40,413 bases of DNA from positions 1-40,413 of the forward strand of contig NZ_BAMX01000019.1 of assembly GCF_000963965.1 (NCBI RefSeq), written 5' to 3'. The notes beneath the pieces were generated by a model. It saw only the letters and a list, made by a program, of their open reading frames with translations. It did not search any database and was not told the origin of the DNA. Shown here one piece after another: positions 1 to 7,423 of the stretch (the first letter of the stretch is position 1; each line of letters starts with the position of its first letter). The translations under genes were made by a program, and so were the position numbers. This DNA is from Acetobacter orientalis. Its GTDB lineage: Bacteria > Pseudomonadota > Alphaproteobacteria > Acetobacterales > Acetobacteraceae.

Positions 1-42
1 CCAGTGCCAGTGCCAGTGCCAGTGCCAGTGCCAGTGCCAGTG
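1..42. repeat. Hexanucleotide tandem repeat (CCAGTG)7, cut by window edge
   Basis: Seven perfect head-to-tail copies of CCAGTG run from the first base, so the true array may be longer to the left. Two plus-strand frames are open across it: one reads Pro-Val repeats and ends at TAA 52-54, the other reads Ser-Ala repeats and ends at TAG 81-83. It could be the 3' end of a gene lying outside the window or a non-coding microsatellite; the sequence here cannot decide. Confidence 0.9.
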
Positions 43-323
43 CTATGGTTGTAAGAAAAACTAGGCGTTGCGCTGGCGTTTAGGGGGGGCCTTCGCAAAT
101 GCGCACTTAGGCGCTCGCTGTGTGTTTTTTGCGGCTAATAAATACTCAGCTTTAAAGCCATAACACCGCTTTGTTTGGCAAAGAGGTGATGTTTGCAGGC
201 TTAAAATTCCCTTCAAACCCCAGAGAGAGTTTTGAAATAGTATTTCTACAGGGTGAAGTGGCTGGTGCGGGAGGTATGCTGGCAGGGTGGATAAGTGTAC
301 CTGCTGCCAGCACCATTTAAAAC
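43..323. other. Intergenic region with one stem-loop
   Basis: No convincing gene is seen. An inverted repeat with arms 277-285 (TGCTGGCAG) and 304-312 (CTGCCAGCA), plus an inner GGT/ACC pairing, lies just beyond the stop codon of the minus-strand SDR gene. It lacks a U-run on either strand, so it is only a weak candidate for a terminator or 3' end stabiliser of that transcript. Confidence 0.5.
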
Positions 324-1328
324 TTAGCGGCGGCCATTACGAATGTGGTTGAGCAAGCCTGTTAGGCCCGCGGCCAAAGCTGCGCCAGCAAGGCCTGCGC
401 GCACGCTAGACGTGACAAAGAAAGACAGTGGGCTGTCTAAGCGGCGGGCTTTTGCATCAAACGCGCCTTGGGCACCAAAGGCACCGGGGGGGCTGTTGTA
501 CAGGTCATCTTGTGCGTCAGCTTCTGCACAGGTTTTTTCAAGCTGGGCTTTGTAGCCGTGCTCGGCCAGCCGTTTTTCGCGGCAGCCGGGGCCGAGTAGG
601 CTCCATAGGGCTGCAAACGTGGTGCTTGGCCCAACAGAAATAGAGCGGCTGGTGGTAAAAACGGCCCTGCAAATGGCCTCAGCCGCTACTTCTGGCTCGT
701 ACACGGGGCCAACGGGTTTAAGGCGTTTGCCTGTGGTGTTGCGTGTCCAGCTATAGCGGGGGGTATTAATGGCGGGTAGGTCAACCATAACCACGCGAAT
801 ATTATCTGCATCATGCAGCAGTTCTGGGCGTAGGCTTTCACAAAAACCACGCAGGGCTGCGCGTGCCCCGTTTTCTACGGCTTGCAGGGGCAGGCCGCGT
901 AAAGATGGTGCTAGGTCTAGGTTAATAATAGCCCCATGCCCGCGGCGGCGCATATGCTCTAGCGCTGCCAGTGTGCCATTAACGCTGCCCAGATAGGTTA
1001 CTTCTGTTGCGCGGCGTATATCTTGGGCAGACAAGGTGGCAACCTGCCCAATAACAGTAGCCCCTGCGCAATTGGCCCACACCTTTATGGGGCCAAGCTC
1101 GCTTTCTACACGGTGGGCGGCTTTAGCAACTGCGTCGGCATCGGCAACGTCAACTTGTACAACCAAGGTACGAATACCGTGGGTTTTCAGGTCTTGTGCG
1201 GCGTCTTGTAAGCGTTCTTCATTGCGGCCCAGCAAAGCAATATCAAAGCCCGCGCGGCCCAAGGTACGGGCAGCAGCGCGGCCAATGCCTGCCCCTGCAC
1301 CGGTAATAACAGCGATCTGAGATGACAT
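324..1328 (-). CDS. SDR-fold protein with degenerate active site and C-terminal membrane segment
   Basis: 334 residues from the ATG at 1328, chosen because a purine-rich GGGAGAG precedes it; an in-frame start at 1364 would add 12 residues. The N-terminus has the Rossmann glycine motif TGAGAGIG (about residues 9-16) and NCAG (86-89), so an NAD(P)-binding short-chain dehydrogenase fold is clear. The catalytic Ser-Tyr-Xaa3-Lys set is not present: where YxxxK is expected the protein reads VENGAR (151-156), giving Glu152 and Arg156, and the serine position is Leu139 or Asp138. After the SDR domain comes a hydrophilic region of about 60 residues and then a glycine/alanine-rich segment (about 310-328) that could be a membrane anchor. 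It may be a non-catalytic or altered-chemistry SDR. The next gene, at 1453, is on the same strand. Confidence 0.85.
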   Translation of the reverse strand: MSSQIAVITGAGAGIGRAAARTLGRAGFDIALLGRNEERLQDAAQDLKTHGIRTLVVQVDVADADAVAKAAHRVESELGPIKVWANCAGATVIGQVATLSAQDIRRATEVTYLGSVNGTLAALEHMRRRGHGAIINLDLAPSLRGLPLQAVENGARAALRGFCESLRPELLHDADNIRVVMVDLPAINTPRYSWTRNTTGKRLKPVGPVYEPEVAAEAICRAVFTTSRSISVGPSTTFAALWSLLGPGCREKRLAEHGYKAQLEKTCAEADAQDDLYNSPPGAFGAQGAFDAKARRLDSPLSFFVTSSVRAGLAGAALAAGLTGLLNHIRNGRR

Positions 1329-1452
1329 GGTGGAGGCTCTCCCTGCGTTTTGGCGCGTGGTCAATAGGTCGGTTGTTTTTGCCTTGCCTGCTCTTTGCCC
1401 GCAAGGTGGCTTGCAGGCAGGCTGCTGTGCGTAAAACTAAGCCTTACGCCCT

Positions 1453-2070
1453 TTATAGGTAGCGCAGGGCCAGAAAACCGCCGAGTAGCAGCACAGCAAA
1501 AATGCCCATAAGTAAGGGCAGGCGTGTTTCAATAAAGGCTTCAATGGGTGCGCCAAAGCGGCGCAACAGGCCAGCCACCAGAAAGAAACGTACGCCCCGT
1601 GTTACCGTGCTGGCCACAATAAAGGGCACAAGGGCAAAATGGGCCATACCGCTGGCAATGGTCACAAATTTGTAGGGAATAGGGGTGAGCCCCTTGAACA
1701 AAATAATCCAGACACCCCATTGCCTGAATTTATCTTGCAGGGCTGTTAGCGTGTGCTCGGCATGGTAAAAATGCACAATGGGGCGGGCGGCATAGTCTAG
1801 CAGCATGGCCCCGATAGCCCATCCCAAAATGCCCCCAGTTACACTGGCAATGGTGCAAATAAGCGCATAACGCCATGCCTTTTGGCGCTGAGACAGCGTC
1901 ATGGGAATAAGCAGTGTTTCTGGCGGTAGCGGGAAAAAACTGGCTTCGCAAAAGGCTAAAAGCGCGAGCCATAAAGGCGCATGCGGGCTACCTGCGTGGC
2001 GTAAAACCCTTGCATAAAGGCGGTTGAGCAGGCCGGGGCGCGTAGCGGGTGGTGGGGGTGCATTAGACAT
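1453..2070 (-). CDS. DedA/VTT-domain membrane protein (YqaA-like)
   Basis: 205 residues. A short proline-rich cytoplasmic start is followed by hydrophobic segments around residues 32-60, 68-92, 115-150 and 185-203. The stretch FFPLPPETLLIP and the later FKGLTPIPYK match the conserved half-loops of the VTT (SNARE-associated/DedA) family, and the short length without the full DedA C-terminus fits the YqaA branch. Family members are inner-membrane proteins linked to lipid flipping and envelope homeostasis; the substrate here cannot be read from sequence. It lies between the SDR gene and the DUF6582-like gene on the same strand, about 90-125 bases from each, so co-transcription is possible but not shown. 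Confidence 0.85.
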   Translation of the reverse strand: MSNAPPPPATRPGLLNRLYARVLRHAGSPHAPLWLALLAFCEASFFPLPPETLLIPMTLSQRQKAWRYALICTIASVTGGILGWAIGAMLLDYAARPIVHFYHAEHTLTALQDKFRQWGVWIILFKGLTPIPYKFVTIASGMAHFALVPFIVASTVTRGVRFFLVAGLLRRFGAPIEAFIETRLPLLMGIFAVLLLGGFLALRYL

Positions 2071-2157
2071 GCCCGCTGCAATGCCATGAGTGTATAATTT
2101 TTGCCAGCATTTTGCCTGTGTGGGGTGGAGGGCAGATGCGCGCCCTCGGTACCCTTT

Positions 2158-2367
2158 TTAAAGACGTTCGCGGCGTAAAACGTTTTCTGCTTTTTGGTGA
2201 ATGGTGTCGTATTCTTCTTGGGTTAAGTGGCCGTTGTGCAGCATTTCGCTGGCGCGGGCCAAAGCATCACGCGCATGCGTAGCATCTGGTATGGGGTAGC
2301 GGCGGCCGGGTAGGGCAAAGGCCTCATCTGGTAAGGCGTTACGTTGGGCGGCTGTCAGTTTTGACAT
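2158..2367 (-). CDS. Small DUF6582-like protein
   Basis: 69 residues from the ATG at 2367, which has GGGAG upstream. It resembles a small conserved family that I associate with DUF6582: LPDEAFALPGRRYPI near the N-terminus, then a helical region with HARDALARASEML and HLTQEEYDTI. Such domains are found alone or in phage-related proteins, and their function is unknown. The start lies inside the 3' end of the MATE gene (29-base overlap), so it is probably translated from the same mRNA. An extended start at 2421 would add 18 residues that do not look like the family. Confidence 0.75.
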   Translation of the reverse strand: MSKLTAAQRNALPDEAFALPGRRYPIPDATHARDALARASEMLHNGHLTQEEYDTIHQKAENVLRRERL

Positions 2368-3841
2368 GGTTTTGCAAGCTCCCATCTTGGTCGCAGAGTG
2401 CGGGTAAAGGGGTGAGTTCATCTAGTTCGGCCATGGCGGCCTCGGCACTGGTTGTTGGTATGTCTGATGCCGTAAGGGGGGCCGTGCTGTGTGGTAGGGC
2501 AGGGCCGCTCAGGTTACGGGTTACTCTAAAGGCTGTAATAACGGCCAGCGTGCCAAACACTAAAACGCCCGCCGCTTGGCCCAGTTGCACACCCGCTGGC
2601 CCATAATGCAGCCCTATACCCACAAACGGAATAGTGCCCAGTGTCGCCCGCCCCCAGTTAAAAGCGGTAGAATAAAGCGGGTGGCCTAGGTTGTTAAAGG
2701 CGGCGTTAGCCACAAACAGCATGCCAACAAAGAGATAGCTGCCAATGGTTAAAGAGCAGAATAGGTGAATAAGCATGGCGGCATCACCCTGTGCATTAAA
2801 CACAGCCACCACGTAATTTTGCAGTGCGACCAAAATAAGCCATGTGGCCCCAATGCTCAGTAAAACCAGTTTAAGGGCTGCTGTCAGGGTTTCTCGCACA
2901 CGGCCATAAAAACCGGCCCCCATGTTTTGCGCCATAATAGGCCCGACAGAGCCGGTAAGAGCAAAGACAAGAGAAAACAATACCGGCACAGTACGCTCAA
3001 TAGAGGCTTGGCCGCCTACGGCCTCTAGCCCAAAACGGGCCATAGACTGTGTAACGTAAACCCCGCCCACAGGGGTGGCCAGGTTGGTTAATATGGCAGG
3101 CATGGCCACAGAGGCTACATGCTTTGCATCGGGTAAAATACGGCTTGGGGTGGGCCATGTTACCATGTCGTGGCGCAGGGCACCGCGTAGCCCCACGGTT
3201 GCCACCACAAAGCGCGAGAGTGCGGTACTAATGGCAGCACCCGTTAGCCCCTCGTGCAAACCAAAAATAAGAATGGGGTCGAGTATGGCGGCAACCAGTG
3301 CGCCCAGCAGCGTAATATGCATGGAGCCTTTGGCATCACCCACCACACGCATAAGAGACGAGCTGCCCATGCCAAGGCAGATAAGTGGCAGAAAAGGGCT
3401 GACAATTTGCAGGTACGTGCTGGCATGCTCCAATGCGGCCCCACGTGCGCCAAACAGGTGCAAAATGGGGTGGGCCGCAGCCATGGTGCCAAAGCCCAGC
3501 AGGCATGAAAGCCCCAGCATAACCGCCAGAGCGGAAGAGGCAATCTGGCGGGCTTCTTCATGTTGGCCTGCGCCAATGGCACGCCCGGTGGCAGCGCTAA
3601 TGCCAATAGTTAGCCCAATAGAAACCGCAATTTGCAGCCCAATAACAGCGCCAGCAAAGCCAATAGCTGCGGTAAGGGCGTTTTCGCCCAAGTGGGCAAT
3701 ATAGACCATATTGAGCATATCAACCGCAAAAACGGCCATAAGCCCAATAGCCCCAGTACCTGCCATAACCAGAACGTGCCGCATAATACTGCCTGTTACA
3801 AAGCAGGCTTTTTGTCTGGTAGGCGGGCTTGGCCGGGTCAT
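2339..3841 (-). CDS. MATE family efflux transporter
   Basis: 500 residues from the ATG at 3841, which has a good Shine-Dalgarno-like GGAACGGAG about five bases upstream; an internal ATG at 3784 is a less likely start. About twelve hydrophobic segments arranged in two similar halves, with family-typical stretches such as GFAGAVIGLQIAVSIGLTIG and VGPIMAQNMGAG, identify a multidrug and toxic compound extrusion (MatE) exporter driven by a Na+ or H+ gradient. The last 50 residues are hydrophilic and acidic. It is divergent from prs and overlaps the following small gene. The substrate cannot be predicted. Confidence 0.92.
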   Translation of the reverse strand: MTRPSPPTRQKACFVTGSIMRHVLVMAGTGAIGLMAVFAVDMLNMVYIAHLGENALTAAIGFAGAVIGLQIAVSIGLTIGISAATGRAIGAGQHEEARQIASSALAVMLGLSCLLGFGTMAAAHPILHLFGARGAALEHASTYLQIVSPFLPLICLGMGSSSLMRVVGDAKGSMHITLLGALVAAILDPILIFGLHEGLTGAAISTALSRFVVATVGLRGALRHDMVTWPTPSRILPDAKHVASVAMPAILTNLATPVGGVYVTQSMARFGLEAVGGQASIERTVPVLFSLVFALTGSVGPIMAQNMGAGFYGRVRETLTAALKLVLLSIGATWLILVALQNYVVAVFNAQGDAAMLIHLFCSLTIGSYLFVGMLFVANAAFNNLGHPLYSTAFNWGRATLGTIPFVGIGLHYGPAGVQLGQAAGVLVFGTLAVITAFRVTRNLSGPALPHSTAPLTASDIPTTSAEAAMAELDELTPLPALCDQDGSLQNHVKTDSRPT

Positions 3842-4095
3842 GCGTACTCCGTTCCTGCTGCCGTGCGAGAAGGCAAATGGTGTTAGGGAAGGGCTATTAT
3901 GTCATGTCTCGGCACTGATGCGAATGGGAGAAAAAGCCATTTTGTTATGCGCCGGAGGGTGTGGTTTTTTTACCCTTTTATGTGCTTTGCCCTGCTTGCA
4001 TGCACGCGGTTGATGACAATTGCGGCCTTGGTTGCTAAACCCCCCACGACTCATAGCTTACCGCCAACCCTGAAAAGCCGGGACCAGCCATTACC
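3842..4095. promoter_or_regulatory. Divergent promoter region between MATE gene and prs
   Basis: 254 bases without a gene separate the two divergently transcribed units. A possible sigma-70 site for prs is TTGATG (4010-4015) and TTGCTA (4032-4037) with a 16-base spacer, which would give a 5' leader of about 50 bases. A weak inverted repeat AGGGT/ACCCT lies around 3956-3976. The promoter assignment is tentative. Confidence 0.3.
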
Positions 4096-5028
4096 ATGAA
4101 GATTGTCGCCTGTAACAGCAACCTGCCGCTGGCTGAAGCCGTTGCCAAAGAACTGGGCATGCGCCTGTGCAATGTCACGGTTCGCCGCTTTGCGGATATG
4201 GAAGTTTTTGTCGAAATTCATGAAAATGTGCGCGGCGAAGATGTGTTCGTGATGCAGAGCACATGCACCCCCACAAACGACCACCTGATGGAACTGCTGA
4301 TTATGCTGGACGCCCTGCGCCGGGGCTCTGCACGGCGTATTACCGCAGTTATGCCGTATTTTGGCTATGCCCGTCAGGATCGTAAGTCTGGCCCCCGTAC
4401 GCCTATTAGCGCCAAATTGGTGGCTAACCTTTTGGTAGAAGCCGGTGCCAGCCGTGTGCTCACACTTGACCTGCACGCTATGCAAATTCAGGGCTTTTTT
4501 GATATTCCGGTTGATAACCTGTACGCAGCCCCCCTGTTTGTACGCGACATTAAAGAACGCTACGGCGACCGCGACCTGATGATTGTCTCTCCCGATGTTG
4601 GGGGGGTTGTGCGTGCCCGCCAGCTCGCGCAGCGCCTGAACACCGATTTAGCTATTATTGATAAACGCCGCGAGCGCGCTGGCGTGTCTGAAGTGATGAA
4701 CGTGATTGGTGATGTTAAAGGCCGCCACTGCCTGTTGGTTGATGACATTGTGGATAGTGGTGGGTCTTTGTGTAATGCAGCACAGGCTATTGCCAATATG
4801 GGTGCGGCCTCTGTGGGGGCGTATGTAACGCATGGTGTGCTAACCGGGCAGGCTGTTGAGCGTATTGGCAACTCCTGCATTGAAATGCTGACCTTGACGG
4901 ATAGCATTAGAGCAACCGAGAGTGTGCAGGCTGCAAGCAATATTCGCCAGATAACCATTGCAGGGCTGCTGGCACGCGCCATGCGTGCGGTGTCTGACGA
5001 AAGTTCTGTCTCTTCTTTGTTTGACTGA
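4096..5028 (+). CDS. prs: Ribose-phosphate pyrophosphokinase
   Basis: 310 residues, the usual length. It transfers pyrophosphate from ATP to ribose 5-phosphate to make PRPP for purine, pyrimidine, histidine, tryptophan and NAD synthesis in the cytoplasm. Diagnostic segments are [16 protein letters not shown] near the N-terminus, [11 protein letters not shown] (flexible region and ATP site), [11 protein letters not shown], and the PRPP-binding loop [11 protein letters not shown] around residues 214-224. The ATG at 4096 begins the conserved MKIVACNSN. The histidine phosphatase gene starts six bases after the stop, so the two are likely co-transcribed. Confidence 0.97.
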   Translation: MKIVACNSNLPLAEAVAKELGMRLCNVTVRRFADMEVFVEIHENVRGEDVFVMQSTCTPTNDHLMELLIMLDALRRGSARRITAVMPYFGYARQDRKSGPRTPISAKLVANLLVEAGASRVLTLDLHAMQIQGFFDIPVDNLYAAPLFVRDIKERYGDRDLMIVSPDVGGVVRARQLAQRLNTDLAIIDKRRERAGVSEVMNVIGDVKGRHCLLVDDIVDSGGSLCNAAQAIANMGAASVGAYVTHGVLTGQAVERIGNSCIEMLTLTDSIRATESVQAASNIRQITIAGLLARAMRAVSDESSVSSLFD

Positions 5029-5034
5029 GGCCGC

Positions 5035-5640
5035 ATGACACAACAAATCACCCTCCGCCCTTACTGGTACCTTCGTCACGGCCAAACCGATTGGAACCGT
5101 GACGGACTGTCTCAGGGCCGTACCGATGTACCGTTGAATGCAACAGGTATCGAGCAGGCACAGGCGGCGGTTGGTTTGTTTAAAACAGCCCTTAAAAACC
5201 ATAGCCCGTTTACGCATATTGTTAGCTCGCCCCTAGACCGGGCGTTTCAAACCGCAGCAATTGTCCGTGAAGGGTTGATTGCTGCCGGTTTTGAGGCACT
5301 GCCGCTTGAGACAGATGACGGGCTGGAAGAGGTTTGCTTTGGCGAGCAAGAAGGCCAACCAATGGGGGACTGGTACGATAGCTGGATTGCTGGCGCGTAC
5401 ACACCCGCTGGCGCTGAACCATTTGCCGAACTACGCCACCGCGCCATTGCCGCAGTAAACCGGGCCACGGGCTTGGGCGGCGTGCCCCTTATTGTGGCGC
5501 ATGGGGCGTTGTTTAGGGCGTTACGTGCTGCCATGAACCTGCCTGCCAATGTACGTTTGCCTAATGCTACCCCCTTGTGGTTACAGCCCGGTAAGGCCGA
5601 GCAGGAAGCGTGGCAGCTTACGGTTATGGAACACGCCTAA
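5035..5640 (+). CDS. Histidine phosphatase family protein
   Basis: 201 residues. The N-terminal LRHGQTDWN is the phosphohistidine RHG motif of the phosphoglycerate mutase-like superfamily; SSPLDRAFQTA supplies the second arginine, EEVCFGEQEG the proton-donor region, and VAHGALFRALR the second catalytic histidine. The enzyme hydrolyses a phosphate ester, but the substrate is not defined by these motifs (cobalamin, nucleotide or sugar phosphates are all possible). It lies immediately downstream of prs with a six-base gap, which suggests a joint transcript and perhaps phosphosugar or nucleotide clean-up. Confidence 0.9.
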   Translation: MTQQITLRPYWYLRHGQTDWNRDGLSQGRTDVPLNATGIEQAQAAVGLFKTALKNHSPFTHIVSSPLDRAFQTAAIVREGLIAAGFEALPLETDDGLEEVCFGEQEGQPMGDWYDSWIAGAYTPAGAEPFAELRHRAIAAVNRATGLGGVPLIVAHGALFRALRAAMNLPANVRLPNATPLWLQPGKAEQEAWQLTVMEHA

Positions 5641-5652
5641 ACCCGCTTATTG

Positions 5653-5679
5653 TACCGCCCGAGTATGTTTACTGGGCGG
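5653..5679 (+). terminator. Stem-loop after the prs-phosphatase operon
   Basis: ACCGCCC (5653-5659) pairs with GGGCGGT (5673-5679) across a 13-base loop, 12 bases after the phosphatase stop. The tail (ATTAAAGGGTTTT) has only a short U-stretch, so termination may be partial. Confidence 0.5.
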
Positions 5680-5689
5680 TATTAAAGGG

Positions 5690-5893
5690 TTTTACACCGC
5701 TCGGTTTGGTGTCTCTCAACAAAATTTGATACCTTGTTTTAAGGCGTGGCACTCCCGTGCTTATGCCTAAAAGGCGAGTTGTGCCTTATAAACTCGGTTA
5801 AGTTATAGAGTGTTTACCTGCTTGTTTTGAGCATGGAGTAAGAATGCGCGCCCATTTTGGGGTGTGTTGAGAGCCTGGAATGGGCCTTTTTTG
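5690..5893 (+). ncRNA. Structured non-coding stretch ending in an intrinsic terminator (candidate small RNA or leader)
   Basis: No gene is seen. A long hairpin (5737-5772) is built from TTTTA/TAAAA, GGCGT/ATGCC and GCAC/GTGC with a TCCC loop. It is followed by a second hairpin CGAGTT/AACTCG (5775-5780 with 5791-5796) that competes with an alternative AAGGC/GCCTT pairing (5771-5775 with 5783-5787). GCCCATT (5850-5856) then pairs with AATGGGC (5879-5885), followed by a T6 run (5887-5892), which looks like a rho-independent terminator on the plus strand. This may be the end of the prs operon, a regulatory leader, or an independent small RNA; no clear promoter was found. Confidence 0.35.
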
Positions 5894-6122
5894 TTTGGTT
5901 ATTATATTTACTAATAGCAGTAAACGAAAAAGCTGATAAAAATACTTTGTGTATAGAGTGGTATTACTTAGAATAGTTTTTAAAAATTCTGGAATAAAAT
6001 GAGAAATAATAATACTGTAAAAATCGCTATATATAAAAATTTTGTATATCTTAATAATATAATGTATAAGCATATTTAACACGATAAATATATAAAATCC
6101 AATATCGGCTGGAAAGGCAAAT
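5894..6122 (+). promoter_or_regulatory. AT-rich upstream region of the antiporter gene
   Basis: About 230 bases dominated by A and T, unlike the GC-rich surroundings. A perfect -10 hexamer TATAAT is at 6058-6063, but no matching -35 is evident at 17 bases. AAAGG at about 6112-6116 serves as a ribosome binding site for the ATG at 6123. A minus-strand open frame across this region (5798-6169) is not considered a gene. Confidence 0.4.
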
Positions 6123-7337
6123 ATGGAAAAAATAATCTCTCTTTTTGCAGATTTTTGTGTTTTTGTCATTCTGCCTTGGGTGTTATGGCGCTTAACACGT
6201 AAAATATTACCTATTGTTGTACTGCCAATATTATTGGGTATTCTCTTTGCGGTCTGGCATGTACCTGTTGGGCAGTGGGGTATACCTTCTTTATACGGTA
6301 ACGATATTGGCTGGCTTGCGGTGCTGGTGCTGGCGTTTACCGCTGGTTTGGAAATGTGGCAGCACCCCGGACAAGACCCAAACGCAGAGGTTATTGCTCC
6401 AACCCTAGGCCGCTTACTGGGGGGGGCCGTGGTGGCACTCGGTCTGCCTTTGGTTATAGGGGCGGTGCTGGTTTACCAGTTTTTTCTGCCCCTACATGGG
6501 TGGGGTGTACCGCATGTGCCGCAATGGGTTGCGGCTTTGTCTTTGGGGTTATGTATTGCAGTAAGCGCCTTACCGGTTTTGATCGGTATTGTGCGCGAAC
6601 TTGAGCCCCAACACCGCCCGTTGGGCCAATTAGCGCTTAAGCTTGCGGTCGTAGATGATGCGGCCCTTTGGGTTGGCTTGGCTATTTTACAATTTGCCGC
6701 AAAAGGGCCTGCCGCTTTACATGGCTGGACAGGGCTAGAGTTTGTGGCTGTTGCATTGCTGGTAGGGCTTGCTTTGTTGGGCACATGGGCTACCCGCAAT
6801 TTTAAAAAGCCGCCCTTGTTTGTTATCTGGCTTGCTGTGCCGCTTTATTTGGCTGCGGGGTCTTGGGCCAGTATGCAACTGGGCTTGCATGAGCTTATTG
6901 GCGCGTATTTTGCGGGTGCCGTTATGCCCCCAAGCTGGGTACGCCGCTTACCGGTAGAGCGTGTGGGCACATTTGCCCTTATCTGGCTGGCCCCCATGTT
7001 CTTTGGGCATAGTGGTTTGCATATTGATGGTGATGCTCTGACATGGCCTTCAGTTGTGGCCTCTTTAGCGCTGGTTGCCATTTCTGTGCTGGTTAAAATG
7101 GGTGCGGTTTATCTGTACCCACCGGCTGCGGGCTTGAGCAACCGCCAAAAATTGAGCGTAGGGGCTTTGCTGCAATGCAAAGGGCTTATGGAAATTGTAG
7201 CGGCCACCATTTTGCATAGCCAAGGCATGATTTCTGAATTTGCGTTTGCATCGCTTATGGTCTTGGCGGTTATTTCAACCTCTCTTACGGGGCCGCTTTT
7301 CCGGTTGTTTGCGGGTAAGGCCAACAGCGCGGGGTAA
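6123..7337 (+). CDS. Cation/proton antiporter (CPA2/Kef-like membrane domain)
   Basis: 404 residues, almost entirely hydrophobic, with about 11-13 membrane segments. The pair of aspartates in KLAVVDDAALW (about residues 178-180) corresponds to the ion-binding DD of Na+/H+ exchanger-fold antiporters, and LVLAFTAGLEMW resembles the early helix of the family. There is no C-terminal RCK/TrkA-N domain, so it is shorter than KefB/KefC and closer to the stand-alone Na+/H+ or K+/H+ exchangers. It acts in the inner membrane in pH and ion homeostasis; which cation it carries is unknown. It stands alone between an AT-rich leader and a strong terminator. Confidence 0.85.
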   Translation: MEKIISLFADFCVFVILPWVLWRLTRKILPIVVLPILLGILFAVWHVPVGQWGIPSLYGNDIGWLAVLVLAFTAGLEMWQHPGQDPNAEVIAPTLGRLLGGAVVALGLPLVIGAVLVYQFFLPLHGWGVPHVPQWVAALSLGLCIAVSALPVLIGIVRELEPQHRPLGQLALKLAVVDDAALWVGLAILQFAAKGPAALHGWTGLEFVAVALLVGLALLGTWATRNFKKPPLFVIWLAVPLYLAAGSWASMQLGLHELIGAYFAGAVMPPSWVRRLPVERVGTFALIWLAPMFFGHSGLHIDGDALTWPSVVASLALVAISVLVKMGAVYLYPPAAGLSNRQKLSVGALLQCKGLMEIVAATILHSQGMISEFAFASLMVLAVISTSLTGPLFRLFAGKANSAG

Positions 7338-7363
7338 TTTGAGAGCGCGTTATGGTGTGTATA

Positions 7364-7398
7364 AAAAAGGGGCCTTCCATGCCGGAAGGCCCCTTTTT
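7364..7398. terminator. Bidirectional intrinsic terminator
   Basis: A perfect 15-base-pair stem (7364-7378 with 7384-7398) with a five-base loop ATGCC. Its core GGGGCCTTCC/GGAAGGCCCC is flanked by A5 on the left and T5 on the right, so it provides a U-tail in both directions. It sits between the convergent antiporter (plus) and gabT (minus) genes and should end both transcripts. Confidence 0.93.
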
Positions 7399-7423
7399 AG
7401 TGCGTCTTTTATGAGCGGTCGGG

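Noticed and set aside
3075..3704. Plus-strand open frame of 209 codons
   Set aside because: It is antisense to the MATE gene and rich in residues expected from the opposite strand of membrane-protein codons.
5798..6169. Minus-strand open frame of 123 codons in the AT-rich tract
   Set aside because: It overlaps the antiporter start, has no ribosome site, an Ile/Phe/Tyr-rich composition expected from AT-rich DNA, and crosses the plus-strand terminator.
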